Of a stretch of 64,000 nucleotides of DNA, positions 28,131 through 36,776 are shown piece after piece (the stretch's first letter is position 1; each line of letters begins with the position of its first letter). The stretch spans positions 100,981-164,980 of the forward strand of contig LNEV01000017.1 of NCBI GenBank assembly GCA_001464335.1, given 5' to 3'. Source of the DNA: Rhizobiales bacterium Ga0077545. Its GTDB lineage: Bacteria > Pseudomonadota > Alphaproteobacteria > Rhizobiales > Methylopilaceae. Made by a program: the position numbers and the translations under genes. The notes under the pieces are model-generated. The model searched no databases, was not told the origin of the DNA, and saw only the letters and a list, made by a program, of their open reading frames with translations.

Positions 28131-30341
28131 TCAATTCTCCGCTGCGCGCGCCATATAGGCGGGGAACCAGCCTTCGAAGGCTGCATTTAGATCGGCCACG
28201 GATATGGCCTCGCCGTTCGGAAGCGTCAACGCCGCACCGCCGGTCGTTCCGAGCTTGAGCGCCGGGATGCCCGCCGCCTGCGCCGAGGCTATCAGCGCAT
28301 CGGCCTTTGTCGCCGTCACGAGATACCGGGCCTGGTCTTCGCCGAACAGGGCTGCATGGGCGGGAACGCCCTCCGGCAGCGCGGTGATGGTCGCGCCGGT
28401 CTTGCCCGCCATCGCCATTTCCGCGAGCGCGATGCCAAGGCCGCCATCCGACAGATCGTGGACCGCGGTCACCTCGCCCTTGATGATCAGCTCGCGCACG
28501 AAATCGCCGTTCCGGCGCTCGATCTGAAGATCGACGGGCGGCGGCGCGCCCTCCTCGCGGTTCTCGATGAGCCACAGATAGACCGAGGAGCCGAGCCAGC
28601 CCGCCGTCTCGCCGATGAGAACGACATCCTCGTCCGCACCTGCGAAACCGAGGCCGATGCTTTTCGACACATCGTCGATCACGCCGACGCCACCGATGGT
28701 CGGTGTCGGCAGGATGCCGCGTCCCTGCGTTTCGTTGTAGAGCGAGACATTGCCCGACACGACCGGGAAATCGAGCGCCGTACAGGCCGCCCCGATGCCC
28801 TTCAGGCAGAAGACGAACTGGCCCATGATTTCCGGGCGCTCGGGATTTCCGAAATTCAGATTGTCCGTAATCGCCAAGGGCTTGCCGCCGGTGGCTGTAA
28901 TGTTGCGCCAGGCTTCCGCCACGGCCTGCTTGCCACCCTCGAACGGGTCGGCCTCGCAATAGCGCGGGGTCACGTCGCATGTCAGCACAAGACCCTTCGG
29001 CCCGTCCTCGATGCGCACGACCGCCGCGTCACTACCCGGGCGCTGCACCGTATTGCCGAGAATGAGATGGTCGTATTGCTCATAGACCCAGCGGCGCGAG
29101 GACAGTTCCGGAGAGCCGATCAGCGTCTTCAGCGCACCCGCCAGCGAATTCGGCGCGGGCACATCGCTCGCTGCGATCACCGGACGCTTCGGCGTCTCGA
29201 CCCACGGCCGGTCGTACAGCGGCGCCTGGTCGCCAAGCTCCTTGATCGGCAGCGCGGCTTCTTCCTTGCCGTTGTGCCAGACGCGGAAGGTGAGATCGTC
29301 GGTCGTGTAGCCGACGACCGCGAAATCGAGGCCCCACTTGCGGAACACCGCTTCCGCCTCGTCGCGCTTGTCGGGATCGAGCACCATGAGCATGCGCTCC
29401 TGGCTCTCCGACAGCATCATTTCATACGCGCTCATGCCCTCTTCGCGCGTCGGCACATTGTCGAGATCGAGCCGGATGCCGAGATCGCCCTTGGCGCCCA
29501 TTTCGACCGCCGAGGAGGTCAGCCCCGCCGCGCCCATGTCCTGAATGGCAACGACGGCGCCGGTCGTCATCAGTTCGAGCGTTGCTTCCAGCAGCAGCTT
29601 TTCGGCGAAGGGATCGCCGACCTGCACGGTCGGGCGCTTCTCCTCGGAGGCGTCGTCGAATTCCGCCGAGGCCATGGTCGCGCCGTGGATGCCGTCGCGG
29701 CCGGTCTTCGAACCGAGATAGACGATCGGATTTCCGACGCCCGTCGCCTTCGCATAGAAAATGCCGTCGGTGGCCGCGATGCCGACCGCCATGGCGTTGA
29801 CGAGGATGTTGCCGTCATAGCGCGTGTGGAAGCCCACCTGCCCGCCGACCGTCGGCACGCCGAACGCATTGCCGTAGCCGCCGATGCCCGAGACGACGCC
29901 CGAAACCAGATGGCGCGTCTTCGCATGATCCGGGTCGCCGAAGCGCAGCGCGTTCAGCGCCGCGATGGGCCGCGCGCCCATGGTGAACACATCGCGCAGA
30001 ATGCCGCCGACGCCCGTTGCCGCGCCCTGATAGGGCTCGATGAAGCTCGGATGGTTGTGGCTCTCCATCTTGAAGACGACTGCAATCCCGTCGCCGACAT
30101 CGATGACGCCGGCATTCTCGCCCGGACCCTGGATGACCCAGGGCGCCTTGGTCGGCAGGCCGCGCAGATGAAGGCGCGAGGATTTGTACGAGCAGTGCTC
30201 GTTCCACATGGCCGAGAAGATGCCGAGTTCCGTCAGCGAGGGTTCGCGGCCGATGAGGTCGAGAATGCGCTGGTATTCGTCGGGTTTGAGCCCGTGCTGG
30301 GCAACAAGTTCGGGCGTGATCGCGGGCGTTTCAGCCGCCAT
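28131..30341 (-). CDS. purL: Phosphoribosylformylglycinamidine synthase subunit PurL
   Basis: The 736-residue synthetase subunit of FGAM synthase (small, three-subunit type), which converts FGAR to FGAM in purine synthesis using ATP and ammonia from PurQ, with PurS as a bridge. Typical parts are [19 protein letters not shown], the ATP-binding [35 protein letters not shown] and [15 protein letters not shown]. In related genomes it directly follows purQ; here a plus-strand gene lies between them. BolA follows. Confidence 0.98.
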   Translation of the reverse strand: MAAETPAITPELVAQHGLKPDEYQRILDLIGREPSLTELGIFSAMWNEHCSYKSSRLHLRGLPTKAPWVIQGPGENAGVIDVGDGIAVVFKMESHNHPSFIEPYQGAATGVGGILRDVFTMGARPIAALNALRFGDPDHAKTRHLVSGVVSGIGGYGNAFGVPTVGGQVGFHTRYDGNILVNAMAVGIAATDGIFYAKATGVGNPIVYLGSKTGRDGIHGATMASAEFDDASEEKRPTVQVGDPFAEKLLLEATLELMTTGAVVAIQDMGAAGLTSSAVEMGAKGDLGIRLDLDNVPTREEGMSAYEMMLSESQERMLMVLDPDKRDEAEAVFRKWGLDFAVVGYTTDDLTFRVWHNGKEEAALPIKELGDQAPLYDRPWVETPKRPVIAASDVPAPNSLAGALKTLIGSPELSSRRWVYEQYDHLILGNTVQRPGSDAAVVRIEDGPKGLVLTCDVTPRYCEADPFEGGKQAVAEAWRNITATGGKPLAITDNLNFGNPERPEIMGQFVFCLKGIGAACTALDFPVVSGNVSLYNETQGRGILPTPTIGGVGVIDDVSKSIGLGFAGADEDVVLIGETAGWLGSSVYLWLIENREEGAPPPVDLQIERRNGDFVRELIIKGEVTAVHDLSDGGLGIALAEMAMAGKTGATITALPEGVPAHAALFGEDQARYLVTATKADALIASAQAAGIPALKLGTTGGAALTLPNGEAISVADLNAAFEGWFPAYMARAAEN

Positions 30342-30578
30342 TTCGGCACTCGGAATCTAGGGGCGAAAGAGGTGTGTCCGGGATAGCGGCTCCGCCTTCC
30401 GGGCGCAAACCATTTCCGCCGTGCGCAGCCCATCCCGAGTCTGGAAAACACATGGTTAGCGCAAGGTAAAACGCAACCTCCGACATCCGGTCCGCGAAGT
30501 TACTCAACTTTTATCGGGCCTCTTTAAGCTTTGAAGATGATCCTCCGCGTAAAACACAGGCACAACTGGGGAACCTCC

Positions 30579-31874
30579 ATGCTGCGAAACTTCCGCGCCA
30601 GCGAATCCGGCAACGTCGCGATCATGTTCGCCTTCGCGCTCCTGCCGCTCCTCGGCGGGGTCGGGCTTGCTGTCGATTACGCGCGCATGTCCACCTATCA
30701 GGCCCAGATGCAGAGCGCCGTCGACGCCGCAGCCCTGTCGCTGGCCTATTCGGGCAAGGATCTCAACGCCGACCAGTTGAAGGCCGCCGCCGAAAAGCGC
30801 GTCAGCGAGAACTTCGAGGATTCGGACGCCGTGCTCGACACCTCGGTCACCGTGGAACGCGGCAACGATTTCGTCTCGGTCTCGGGCAATGCCAACATCA
30901 GGATGACCCTGATGAACCTGCTCGGGCACTCGTCCAGCAACGTCAATGCGTTCGGCAAGGCGGTCTGGGGATCGACGAAGCTTGAAGTCGTTCTCGTGCT
31001 CGATAATTCGGGCTCGATGGGGGATCAAGGCAGGCTGGTCGAGCTGAAAAAGGCGTCCAAAGAGCTGATCGACATTCTTGAAGAAGCCGCCTTCGAACCG
31101 GGCTCTGTCAAGATCGGCGTGGTGCCGTTTGCCACGGCGGTGCGTGTGAATCCCGCGACACACAAGAACGCCAATTGGATTGCCTTCAACGACGTTTCTT
31201 ATGAGGAGCAGGTGTGTTCCGGCAAAGGCAAAAACAAAACCTGCTGGAATGAAACCCGGACACGCGCTTTCAACAAGGAAGCGTGGGGCGGCTGTCTGAT
31301 CGACCGCAGCAAAACATCGGACCGTGACACGCACGACAACGGATACACGGCCGGTCAAAATGCGACTTTGTCTCCTGCGGTCGAATCGTGTCCCAATCGC
31401 TCAGGTGAAAATGAAAAGAACCTCGGCTACATCGCGCCTCTCAGCGAGAACTTCGCGCAGCTGAAAACCTCGATCGACGCGATGGTGGACGGCGGCTACA
31501 CGAACATGACAATCGGCCTTGCGCTCGGCTCGGCTCTGTTGACCAAGCAGCAGCCGTTTACCGAAGCCAGCGATGCGGGCGGCTCGGGCAATCACAAGAC
31601 CGAGAAGATCATTATCGCGCTGTCCGATGGCGCGAATACCTACAGCGCGGCGCATGGCGGCAGCGGTCTGGACGCACGCAACGAAAAGGCCTGCACCCAC
31701 GCGAAAACGATCGCGAAAGTCTACACGATCCTTCTCATCAGCGGGAACGAGGCACTTCTCAAGAAATGCGCGTCGAGCCAGGACATGTATAAAAAGGTCA
31801 ACGACGCCGCATCTTTGATCGAGACCTTCCGCGCCATCGGCAAGGAAATCACGAAACTCCGCCTCGCGGTCTGA
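30579..31874 (+). CDS. TadG/TadE-like pilus-assembly protein with von Willebrand A domain
   Basis: A 431-residue membrane-anchored protein. The N-terminus (MLRNFRASESGNVAIMFAFALLPLLGGVGLAVDYAR) is the TadE/TadG-type helix found in Flp-pilus assembly proteins. It is followed by a vWA domain whose metal site is VLDNSGSM, with IIIALSDGANTY further on. Cysteines at several places in the insert (VCSGKGKNKTC, GGCL, ESCPN) may form disulfides outside the membrane. No other tad genes are here. It splits the purine genes, facing the other way. The frame is open from a TTG at 30531; ATG 30579 fits the family start better. Confidence 0.88.
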   Translation: MLRNFRASESGNVAIMFAFALLPLLGGVGLAVDYARMSTYQAQMQSAVDAAALSLAYSGKDLNADQLKAAAEKRVSENFEDSDAVLDTSVTVERGNDFVSVSGNANIRMTLMNLLGHSSSNVNAFGKAVWGSTKLEVVLVLDNSGSMGDQGRLVELKKASKELIDILEEAAFEPGSVKIGVVPFATAVRVNPATHKNANWIAFNDVSYEEQVCSGKGKNKTCWNETRTRAFNKEAWGGCLIDRSKTSDRDTHDNGYTAGQNATLSPAVESCPNRSGENEKNLGYIAPLSENFAQLKTSIDAMVDGGYTNMTIGLALGSALLTKQQPFTEASDAGGSGNHKTEKIIIALSDGANTYSAAHGGSGLDARNEKACTHAKTIAKVYTILLISGNEALLKKCASSQDMYKKVNDAASLIETFRAIGKEITKLRLAV

Positions 31875-31895
31875 TCCTGCTTCCCGCGCGGCAGA

Positions 31896-32594
31896 TCAAG
31901 CCGCGCGGCCAAGCCCTGCTGCGATGCTTTCGAACAAAGCCGCCCCATCGGTCCCGCCGACCAGCGGGTCGATCAGGTTTTCCGGGTGGGGCATCATGCC
32001 GAGCACGTTGAATTTGTCGGAATAGATCCCGGCGATGGAATTCACCGAGCCGTTCGGGCTGTCCTTGCCGACAATGCCGTCCGCATCGCAATAGCGGAAG
32101 GCAACGCGCCCCTCGCCCTCAATGCGCTTCAGCGTGTCCGCATCGGCGAGGAAATTGCCGTCGCCATGCGCCACCGCAACCTCGATCACCTGGTCTTGTC
32201 TGTAAAGACGGGTGAATGCGGTGTCGTTACGCTCGACCTTCAGATGCTGCATCCGGCAGATGAACTTCAGATGCGCGTTGCGCAGAAGAACACCCGGCAG
32301 GAGCCCGCTTTCGACAAGGATCTGGAAGCCGTTGCAGATGCCGATGACGAGCCCGCCCTTCGCCGCATGGGCGCGCACCGCGTCCATGACCGGCGAGCGC
32401 GCGGCAATCGCCCCGCAGCGCAGATAATCGCCATAGGAGAAACCGCCCGGCAGCAGCACCACATCGGTGCCCTTGGGCAGTTCGGTCTCGCCGTGCCACA
32501 CAATGCTCGCGGCCTGCCCGCTCGCCTGTTTCAGCGCCCGGGCGGCATCGCGCTCGCGGTTCGAGCCGGGGAAGAGAATGACGGCCGATTTCAA
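31896..32594 (-). CDS. purQ: Phosphoribosylformylglycinamidine synthase subunit PurQ
   Basis: A 232-residue class I glutaminase that feeds ammonia to PurL. The nucleophile Cys lies in [17 protein letters not shown], and the catalytic His in [10 protein letters not shown] near the end. The start is TTG at 32594, overlapping the purS stop (TTGA), giving [17 protein letters not shown]; the longer open frame runs through purS. It converges with the TadG-like gene with 21 bases between stops. Confidence 0.97.
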   Translation of the reverse strand: MKSAVILFPGSNRERDAARALKQASGQAASIVWHGETELPKGTDVVLLPGGFSYGDYLRCGAIAARSPVMDAVRAHAAKGGLVIGICNGFQILVESGLLPGVLLRNAHLKFICRMQHLKVERNDTAFTRLYRQDQVIEVAVAHGDGNFLADADTLKRIEGEGRVAFRYCDADGIVGKDSPNGSVNSIAGIYSDKFNVLGMMPHPENLIDPLVGGTDGAALFESIAAGLGRAA

Positions 32595-32833
32595 CCGGCG
32601 ATCTCCACGCGATAGGTTTCGATGACGGTGTTGGCGAGCAGCTTCTCGCACATGGCCTTGATGTCGGCCTCGGCCTTGGCCTTGTCCGTACCGTCGATTT
32701 CGAGGTCGAACACCTTGCCCTGCCGCACGCTTTCGACGCCGTCGAAGCCGAGCGATTTCAACGAACCCTCGATGGCCTTGCCCTGCGGGTCGAGCACCGA
32801 GGTCTTCAGGGTCACAGTCACGCGTGCTTTCAT
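32591..32833 (-). CDS. purS: Phosphoribosylformylglycinamidine synthase subunit PurS
   Basis: An 80-residue subunit that helps PurQ and PurL join. Sequence: [20 protein letters not shown] at the start, then [22 protein letters not shown]. The ATG at 32833 is chosen over an upstream one as it gives the standard PurS N-terminus. It overlaps purQ by four bases. It lies 121 bases after purC, with a palindromic repeat filling the gap. Confidence 0.97.
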   Translation of the reverse strand: MKARVTVTLKTSVLDPQGKAIEGSLKSLGFDGVESVRQGKVFDLEIDGTDKAKAEADIKAMCEKLLANTVIETYRVEIAG

Positions 32834-32850
32834 TGGTCTTGCTGTCCTCG

Positions 32851-32942
32851 TCATCCCGGAAATCGCGGGAGCGATTGTCCGGGATCGTTATGCGCATGTC
32901 CGGGAGCGATCCCGGATCGCGCGTCGCGCGTCCGGGATGACC
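32851..32942. repeat. Palindromic intergenic repeat, copy 1 (purC-purS gap)
   Basis: The ends are perfect inverted repeats, TCATCCCGGA (32851-32860) and TCCGGGATGA (32931-32940). Inside are further TCCGGGA/TCCCGGA arms around a GCGA loop. A close relative is at 56258-56337. It resembles the dispersed TCATCCCGGA-type palindromes common in rhizobial genomes. On the transcript it would fold into a multi-arm hairpin inside the purine operon. Confidence 0.8.
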
Positions 32943-32954
32943 TTCACCCTACAA

Positions 32955-33725
32955 TTACCCCTTCACGAGCGTCGGACCCGGCTTGGCCGCCGGATTGTCG
33001 CTTTCGGTCAGGATGCCGAGACGCTTGGCAACCTCGCTGTAGGCCTCGACGAGGCCGCCGAGATCGCGACGGAAGCGGTCCTTGTCCATCTTCTCGTTGG
33101 TCTTCATGTCCCACAGGCGGCACGAATCCGGGCTGATCTCGTCGGCGACGACGACCCGCACCATGTCGTTCTCCCACAGGCGCCCGCATTCCATCTTGAA
33201 GTCGACAAGACGGATGCCCGCGCCGAGGAAAAGTCCGGACAGGAAGTCGTTGACGCGGATCGCGAGCGACATGATGTCGTCGATTTCCTGAGGCGAGGCC
33301 CAGCCGAACGCGGTGATGTGTTCTTCGGAGACCATCGGATCGCCGAGCGCGTCGTTCTTGTAATAGAACTCGATGATCGAGCGCGGCAGCTGCGTGCCTT
33401 CCTCGATGCCGAGGCGCGTGGAGAGCGAGCCCGCCGCCACATTGCGCACCACCACTTCGAGCGGCACGATCTCGACTTCGCGGATCAGTTGCTCGCGCAT
33501 GTTGAGGCGGCGAATGAAGTGCGTCGGCACGCCGATGTCGTTCAGGTTCTGGAAGATGTATTCCGAGATCCGGTTGTTCAGCACGCCCTTGCCGTCGATG
33601 ACGTCATGTTTCTTGGCGTTGAAGGCGGTCGCATCGTCCTTGAAGTGCTGGACAAGCGTTCCCGGCTCGGGACCCTCATAAAGGATCTTCGCCTTGCCCT
33701 CATAGATGCGGCGGCGACGGTTCAT
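32955..33725 (-). CDS. purC: Phosphoribosylaminoimidazole-succinocarboxamide synthase
   Basis: A 256-residue SAICAR synthetase, joining aspartate to CAIR with [23 protein letters not shown] opens the protein. The stretches [31 protein letters not shown] and [15 protein letters not shown] are the family signatures. It is the first gene of the purC-purS-purQ unit and has a 208-base upstream region shared with the divergent DUF1476 gene. Confidence 0.98.
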   Translation of the reverse strand: MNRRRRIYEGKAKILYEGPEPGTLVQHFKDDATAFNAKKHDVIDGKGVLNNRISEYIFQNLNDIGVPTHFIRRLNMREQLIREVEIVPLEVVVRNVAAGSLSTRLGIEEGTQLPRSIIEFYYKNDALGDPMVSEEHITAFGWASPQEIDDIMSLAIRVNDFLSGLFLGAGIRLVDFKMECGRLWENDMVRVVVADEISPDSCRLWDMKTNEKMDKDRFRRDLGGLVEAYSEVAKRLGILTESDNPAAKPGPTLVKG

Positions 33726-33933
33726 AGCAGCGTACCATTGTGTGAGAGACCAGCGCTGGGAGCAAAGCAGCCGAATCGCGAACGGTGGCTGCGTCTTTCC
33801 GCGCGCGGGGCGAAACTAGCCGATCGCTGCCGCAGATACAACGCGGCGAAGAGAACCCTCCAGAAGACGTTGAACTTCGTGCGAAGCCGCAATATCTCAA
33901 AGCCGGTAACACCTTGCCGGGAGAGAAAACGAG

Positions 33934-34245
33934 ATGACCACGTTCGACGAGCGCGAAAAGGGTTTCGAACGCAAATTCGCCCTCGACGAGGAGCAGAAGT
34001 TTCGTGCCGTTGCCCGCCGCAACCGCCTTCTGGGCGAATGGGCGGCGGCGAAGCTCGGCAAGACCGGCGAAGACGTGACGGCCTATGCGAAGGAGGTTGT
34101 CGCCTCCGATTTCGCGGAAGCCGGCCACGAGGACGTCTTCCAGAAGGTGCGCGGCGATCTGCCCGCCTCGGTGTCGGACGACGAGATCCGCGCCGCCATG
34201 GACCAGTTCCTCGCCCAGGCGGCCCTCGAGGTCAAAGCCAGCTGA
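33934..34245 (+). CDS. DUF1476 protein, zeta-type inhibitor of F1-ATPase
   Basis: A 103-residue protein that matches the alphaproteobacterial zeta subunit: MTTFDEREKGFERKFALDEEQKFRAVARRNRLLGEWAA at the N-terminus, the inhibitory segment, followed by a helical domain with YAKEVVASDFAEAGHEDVF. In Paracoccus the zeta subunit blocks ATP hydrolysis by F1Fo; the inhibitory strength varies between alphaproteobacteria. An agagaaaacgag site precedes the ATG. It is divergent from purC, as in other rhizobia. Confidence 0.93.
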   Translation: MTTFDEREKGFERKFALDEEQKFRAVARRNRLLGEWAAAKLGKTGEDVTAYAKEVVASDFAEAGHEDVFQKVRGDLPASVSDDEIRAAMDQFLAQAALEVKAS

Positions 34246-34398
34246 GGCCGCGCCTCATTTTGGTCGCGGCGACGCCTGTTTTCCTTCGGAAATGAGGTGT
34301 TTCCGCGTTCGGCGGAACACTCCTTCCCGCGCATCGTTAGCATCCGGGCACCGCGCGTCTCGCGCGGTGCGATGATGTTCACGATGAAGGGAAAGACC

Positions 34399-35010
34399 AT
34401 GCTATCCCGCACCTCAATCAGCGCCCTTGCGCTTGTCCTCGCCTCGGCCGGCACCGCAGCCGCTTTCCCCGCAACGGCGACGAGCGACGTCAATGTCCGC
34501 TCCGGGCCGGGGGTCGATTTTTCCGTGGTCGATCAGCTCCGGGCCGGAGACACCGTCGAAGTCACAAGCTCGGACGGCGGATGGTATCAGCTCGCCTCGG
34601 GCGGCTGGACGAGCGGCAATTACCTCGACGCGGGCGCCGATGACGGCATGGCCGTGGACGGAAGCGCCGCCGTCGAGGGCTATGAGCCGGGCTATGTCGC
34701 CGCCGAGGCCTATCCGAGCGACTACGGCTCTCCCGTCTTCTATGTCGACGCAGATCCCTATTTCTGGGACGATGCCGGCTTCTACTTCTCCCTGAGCGGC
34801 GGCGAGCCGGTGCGCGTCAGAGACGATTTCTGGCAAGAGCGCGATTACCGCGACCTCCGCTGGACCGATGCGCGCTACCGCATGGATTTCGAGCGCCGCA
34901 TGGGCGGCTATGAGGGCCGCGCCTCGTCCTATGGCCCGCCGCCGGCGGACTGGGAACGGCGCCGGGACGACGACGATGACCGCATCATCCCCCGCATTCT
35001 CAACGACTGA
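34399..35010 (+). CDS. Exported SH3b-domain protein, paralogue 1 (acidic/aromatic tail)
   Basis: A 203-residue secreted protein, the first of four neighbours with the same plan. A signal peptide (MLSRTSISALALVLASAG..AAA) is followed by an SH3b domain of about 55 residues (DVNVRSGPGVDFSVVDQLRAGDTVEVT..GWYQLASGGWTSGNYL). The tail is rich in Tyr, Asp and Glu (ADPYFWDDAGFYFSL), then Arg/Asp (WERRRDDDDDR). SH3b domains often bind peptidoglycan; the role here is unknown. The ATG at 34399 has aagggaaagacc upstream and gives the signal peptide; ATGs further up are less fitting. Confidence 0.83.
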   Translation: MLSRTSISALALVLASAGTAAAFPATATSDVNVRSGPGVDFSVVDQLRAGDTVEVTSSDGGWYQLASGGWTSGNYLDAGADDGMAVDGSAAVEGYEPGYVAAEAYPSDYGSPVFYVDADPYFWDDAGFYFSLSGGEPVRVRDDFWQERDYRDLRWTDARYRMDFERRMGGYEGRASSYGPPPADWERRRDDDDDRIIPRILND

Positions 35011-35023
35011 CCGGATTTAAGAT

Positions 35024-35052
35024 CGCAGCCGCAACCTTCGGAAGCGGCTGCG
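35024..35052 (+). other. Perfect 9-bp hairpin between SH3b genes 1 and 2
   Basis: CGCAGCCGC, eleven-base loop with ttcgg, GCGGCTGCG, 13 bases after the stop of paralogue 1. There is no T-run, so it may be an RNA 3'-end stabiliser or weak terminator. Confidence 0.5.
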
Positions 35053-35143
35053 AATCCGACGAAAGGCAGATTGCGAACCCGATGCCGGCCTCCCACGTTT
35101 CGGTGCTTAGGCGGCCGAGCCGCCATCACGGGAGACGCGTTGC

Positions 35144-35779
35144 ATGAAACTCCTGAAGACAGCCGCAACCTCGATTGCGGCTTTGCTGGTGTCGGCCGCA
35201 GCCGTCGCGGCTTTTCCGGTCACGGCGACCACGGCGCTGAATGTGCGCGCCGGGCCGGGCACGAATTACGGCGTCGTCGACCAGTTGCAGCCTGGAGACA
35301 CGATCGAAGTCATCAGCAGTTCGGGGAGCTGGTATCAGCTCGCCGGAGGCGGCTGGGCGAGCGCCAATTACCTCGAACGCTCGGGCGCGCGCGTCGCACC
35401 TGCCCCCGCGCCGCCGTATGCCGACGATTATTATGATGATGATTACCTGTACGACGATTTCTACGTGCGCCCCGTCCGCCCGTGGCGTCCCGGCTGGCAT
35501 GGTCCCCGCCCCCGGCCGCCTCATTGGGGTGGCCCCGGCCCACGCCCGCCGCACTGGGGCGGTCCCGGGCGTCCTCGCCCGCCCGGTGCCGGGCCGCGTC
35601 CGCCACGTCCTCCGGGAGACGGCGCCGGGCCGAGACCTCCAAGACCTCCGGGTGCAGGAGCCGGACCGAGGCCTCCGAGACCGGGTGCGGGTGCAGGTCC
35701 GCGTCCTTCCCGCCCCGATGGTGGCGGCAGTCGACCTTCGGGTGGAAGTGATCGTCCCGGCACTGGCGGGCCACGATAG
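35144..35779 (+). CDS. Exported SH3b-domain protein, paralogue 2 (proline/glycine-rich tail)
   Basis: A 211-residue protein. The signal peptide MKLLKTAATSIAALLVSAAA leads into an SH3b domain (ALNVRAGPGTNYGVVDQLQPGDTIEVI, GWASANYLERSG). A short acidic Tyr/Asp patch (DDYYDDDYLYDDF) follows, then about 100 residues of Pro/Gly/Arg repeats such as GPRPPHWGGPGPRPPHW and GPRPPRPPGDGAGPRPPRPP. The tail should be extended and disordered, perhaps spanning the wall. A ggagacgcg site precedes the ATG, and a terminator follows the stop. Confidence 0.83.
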   Translation: MKLLKTAATSIAALLVSAAAVAAFPVTATTALNVRAGPGTNYGVVDQLQPGDTIEVISSSGSWYQLAGGGWASANYLERSGARVAPAPAPPYADDYYDDDYLYDDFYVRPVRPWRPGWHGPRPRPPHWGGPGPRPPHWGGPGRPRPPGAGPRPPRPPGDGAGPRPPRPPGAGAGPRPPRPGAGAGPRPSRPDGGGSRPSGGSDRPGTGGPR

Positions 35780-35790
35780 GCCCAATATGC

Positions 35791-35820
35791 GAAAGCCCGT
35801 CCTCATGGACGGGCTTTTTG
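35791..35820 (+). terminator. Rho-independent terminator after SH3b paralogue 2
   Basis: AAAGCCCGTCC, loop TCAT, GGACGGGCTTT, then TT and G. It lies 12 bases after the stop. Confidence 0.92.
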
Positions 35821-35951
35821 TATGAACGGATGTTCATCTAAAAACACGAATTCGTCAGGTTTGGAACGGCTTTAGCGCACATTACGTTCTTTTGTCATAA
35901 ACAGGCGTTCGCCTGCGCCGCAATCCGAAACCTGCAAAGGATGTCCATACG

Positions 35952-36611
35952 ATGATGAATCGTAAAGCCACCGTCAGCGCGCTTGCGCTTCTTCTCGCCT
36001 CGGCCACCGCCGCGGCTGCCTTCCCGGCAACGTCCACCACCAGCCTGAACGTGCGCTCGGGCCCCGGAACCGGCTATCCGGTTGTCGACCAGCTGCGCCC
36101 CGGCGAGACCGTCGATGTCACCGCCACGCAAGGCAGCTGGTACGAGGTCGACGGACAGGGCTGGGCCAGCGCAAGCTATCTGGCGTCCGGCGGCGGGGTT
36201 TCGACCTCGTACTATCCTGCCGAGACCTATGATTACGGCCCGGTCAGCTATTATTACGGCAGCTACCCGGCCTATTACGACAGCGGCTTCTACTTCTACG
36301 TCCGCGACGGCCGCCGTCACCGCGTGGACCGCCGCGAACTGCGCGAGGCACGCCGCGAGGTCCGTCAGGAACGCCGCGACGTGAGGCGGGCGCAGGAAGT
36401 GCGCCGCGAACTGCGTCAGGACAGAAACCAGTCCCGTCGTGAGCTTCGTCAGGTCCGCCGCAACGATGCCCCCCGCGCCGAGCGTCGCGAGGCACGTCGC
36501 GACCTGAGGCAGGATCGTCGCCAGTTGCGCGAAGGCCGCGCCTCGGTGCGTCAGGAACGCGGCCAGGTCCGCGATGCCCGCCGCAATTTGAGGCAGGAAC
36601 GCCGCAACTGA
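35952..36611 (+). CDS. Exported SH3b-domain protein, paralogue 3 (arginine-rich helical tail)
   Basis: A 219-residue protein with signal peptide (MMNRKATVSALALLLASATA), SH3b domain (SLNVRSGPGTGYPVVDQLRPGETVDVTATQGSWYEVDGQ-like, about residues 28-80), a Tyr-rich link (YYYGSYPAYYDSGFYFYV), and a C-terminal 110 residues of Arg/Glu/Gln repeats (REVRQERRDVRRAQEVRREL) that should form a long, very basic helix or coiled coil. Closest in sequence to paralogue 4. The charged tail could bind anionic polymers, which is inference. It has its own terminator. Confidence 0.83.
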   Translation: MMNRKATVSALALLLASATAAAAFPATSTTSLNVRSGPGTGYPVVDQLRPGETVDVTATQGSWYEVDGQGWASASYLASGGGVSTSYYPAETYDYGPVSYYYGSYPAYYDSGFYFYVRDGRRHRVDRRELREARREVRQERRDVRRAQEVRRELRQDRNQSRRELRQVRRNDAPRAERREARRDLRQDRRQLREGRASVRQERGQVRDARRNLRQERRN

Positions 36612-36638
36612 CGCAGGCGTCGCGACTGACACCTGAGA

Positions 36639-36665
36639 GGCCCCGCTCCCGAGCGGGGCCTTTTT
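36639..36665 (+). terminator. Rho-independent terminator after SH3b paralogue 3
   Basis: GGCCCCGCTC, two-base loop, GAGCGGGGCC, then five T. It lies 28 bases after the stop. Confidence 0.92.
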
Positions 36666-36776
36666 CGTAGGCCAGCGAACAAAGGCTTCCATCCAGGACC
36701 ATCACATTCTCGTGTTTTGGCCTCCGCGCTCTCCTCTTGCTCCATATCGAGGGAAAGGCGTTCAAAGGAGGAATTC

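Noticed and set aside
31896..32897. A fused N-terminal extension of PurQ
   Set aside because: The extra residues are purS read in another frame; the TTG overlapping the purS stop is the proper start.
35480..35770. A separate minus-strand Gly/Pro-rich gene within SH3b paralogue 2
   Set aside because: It mirrors the repeat on the coding strand and lacks a ribosome site or signal peptide.
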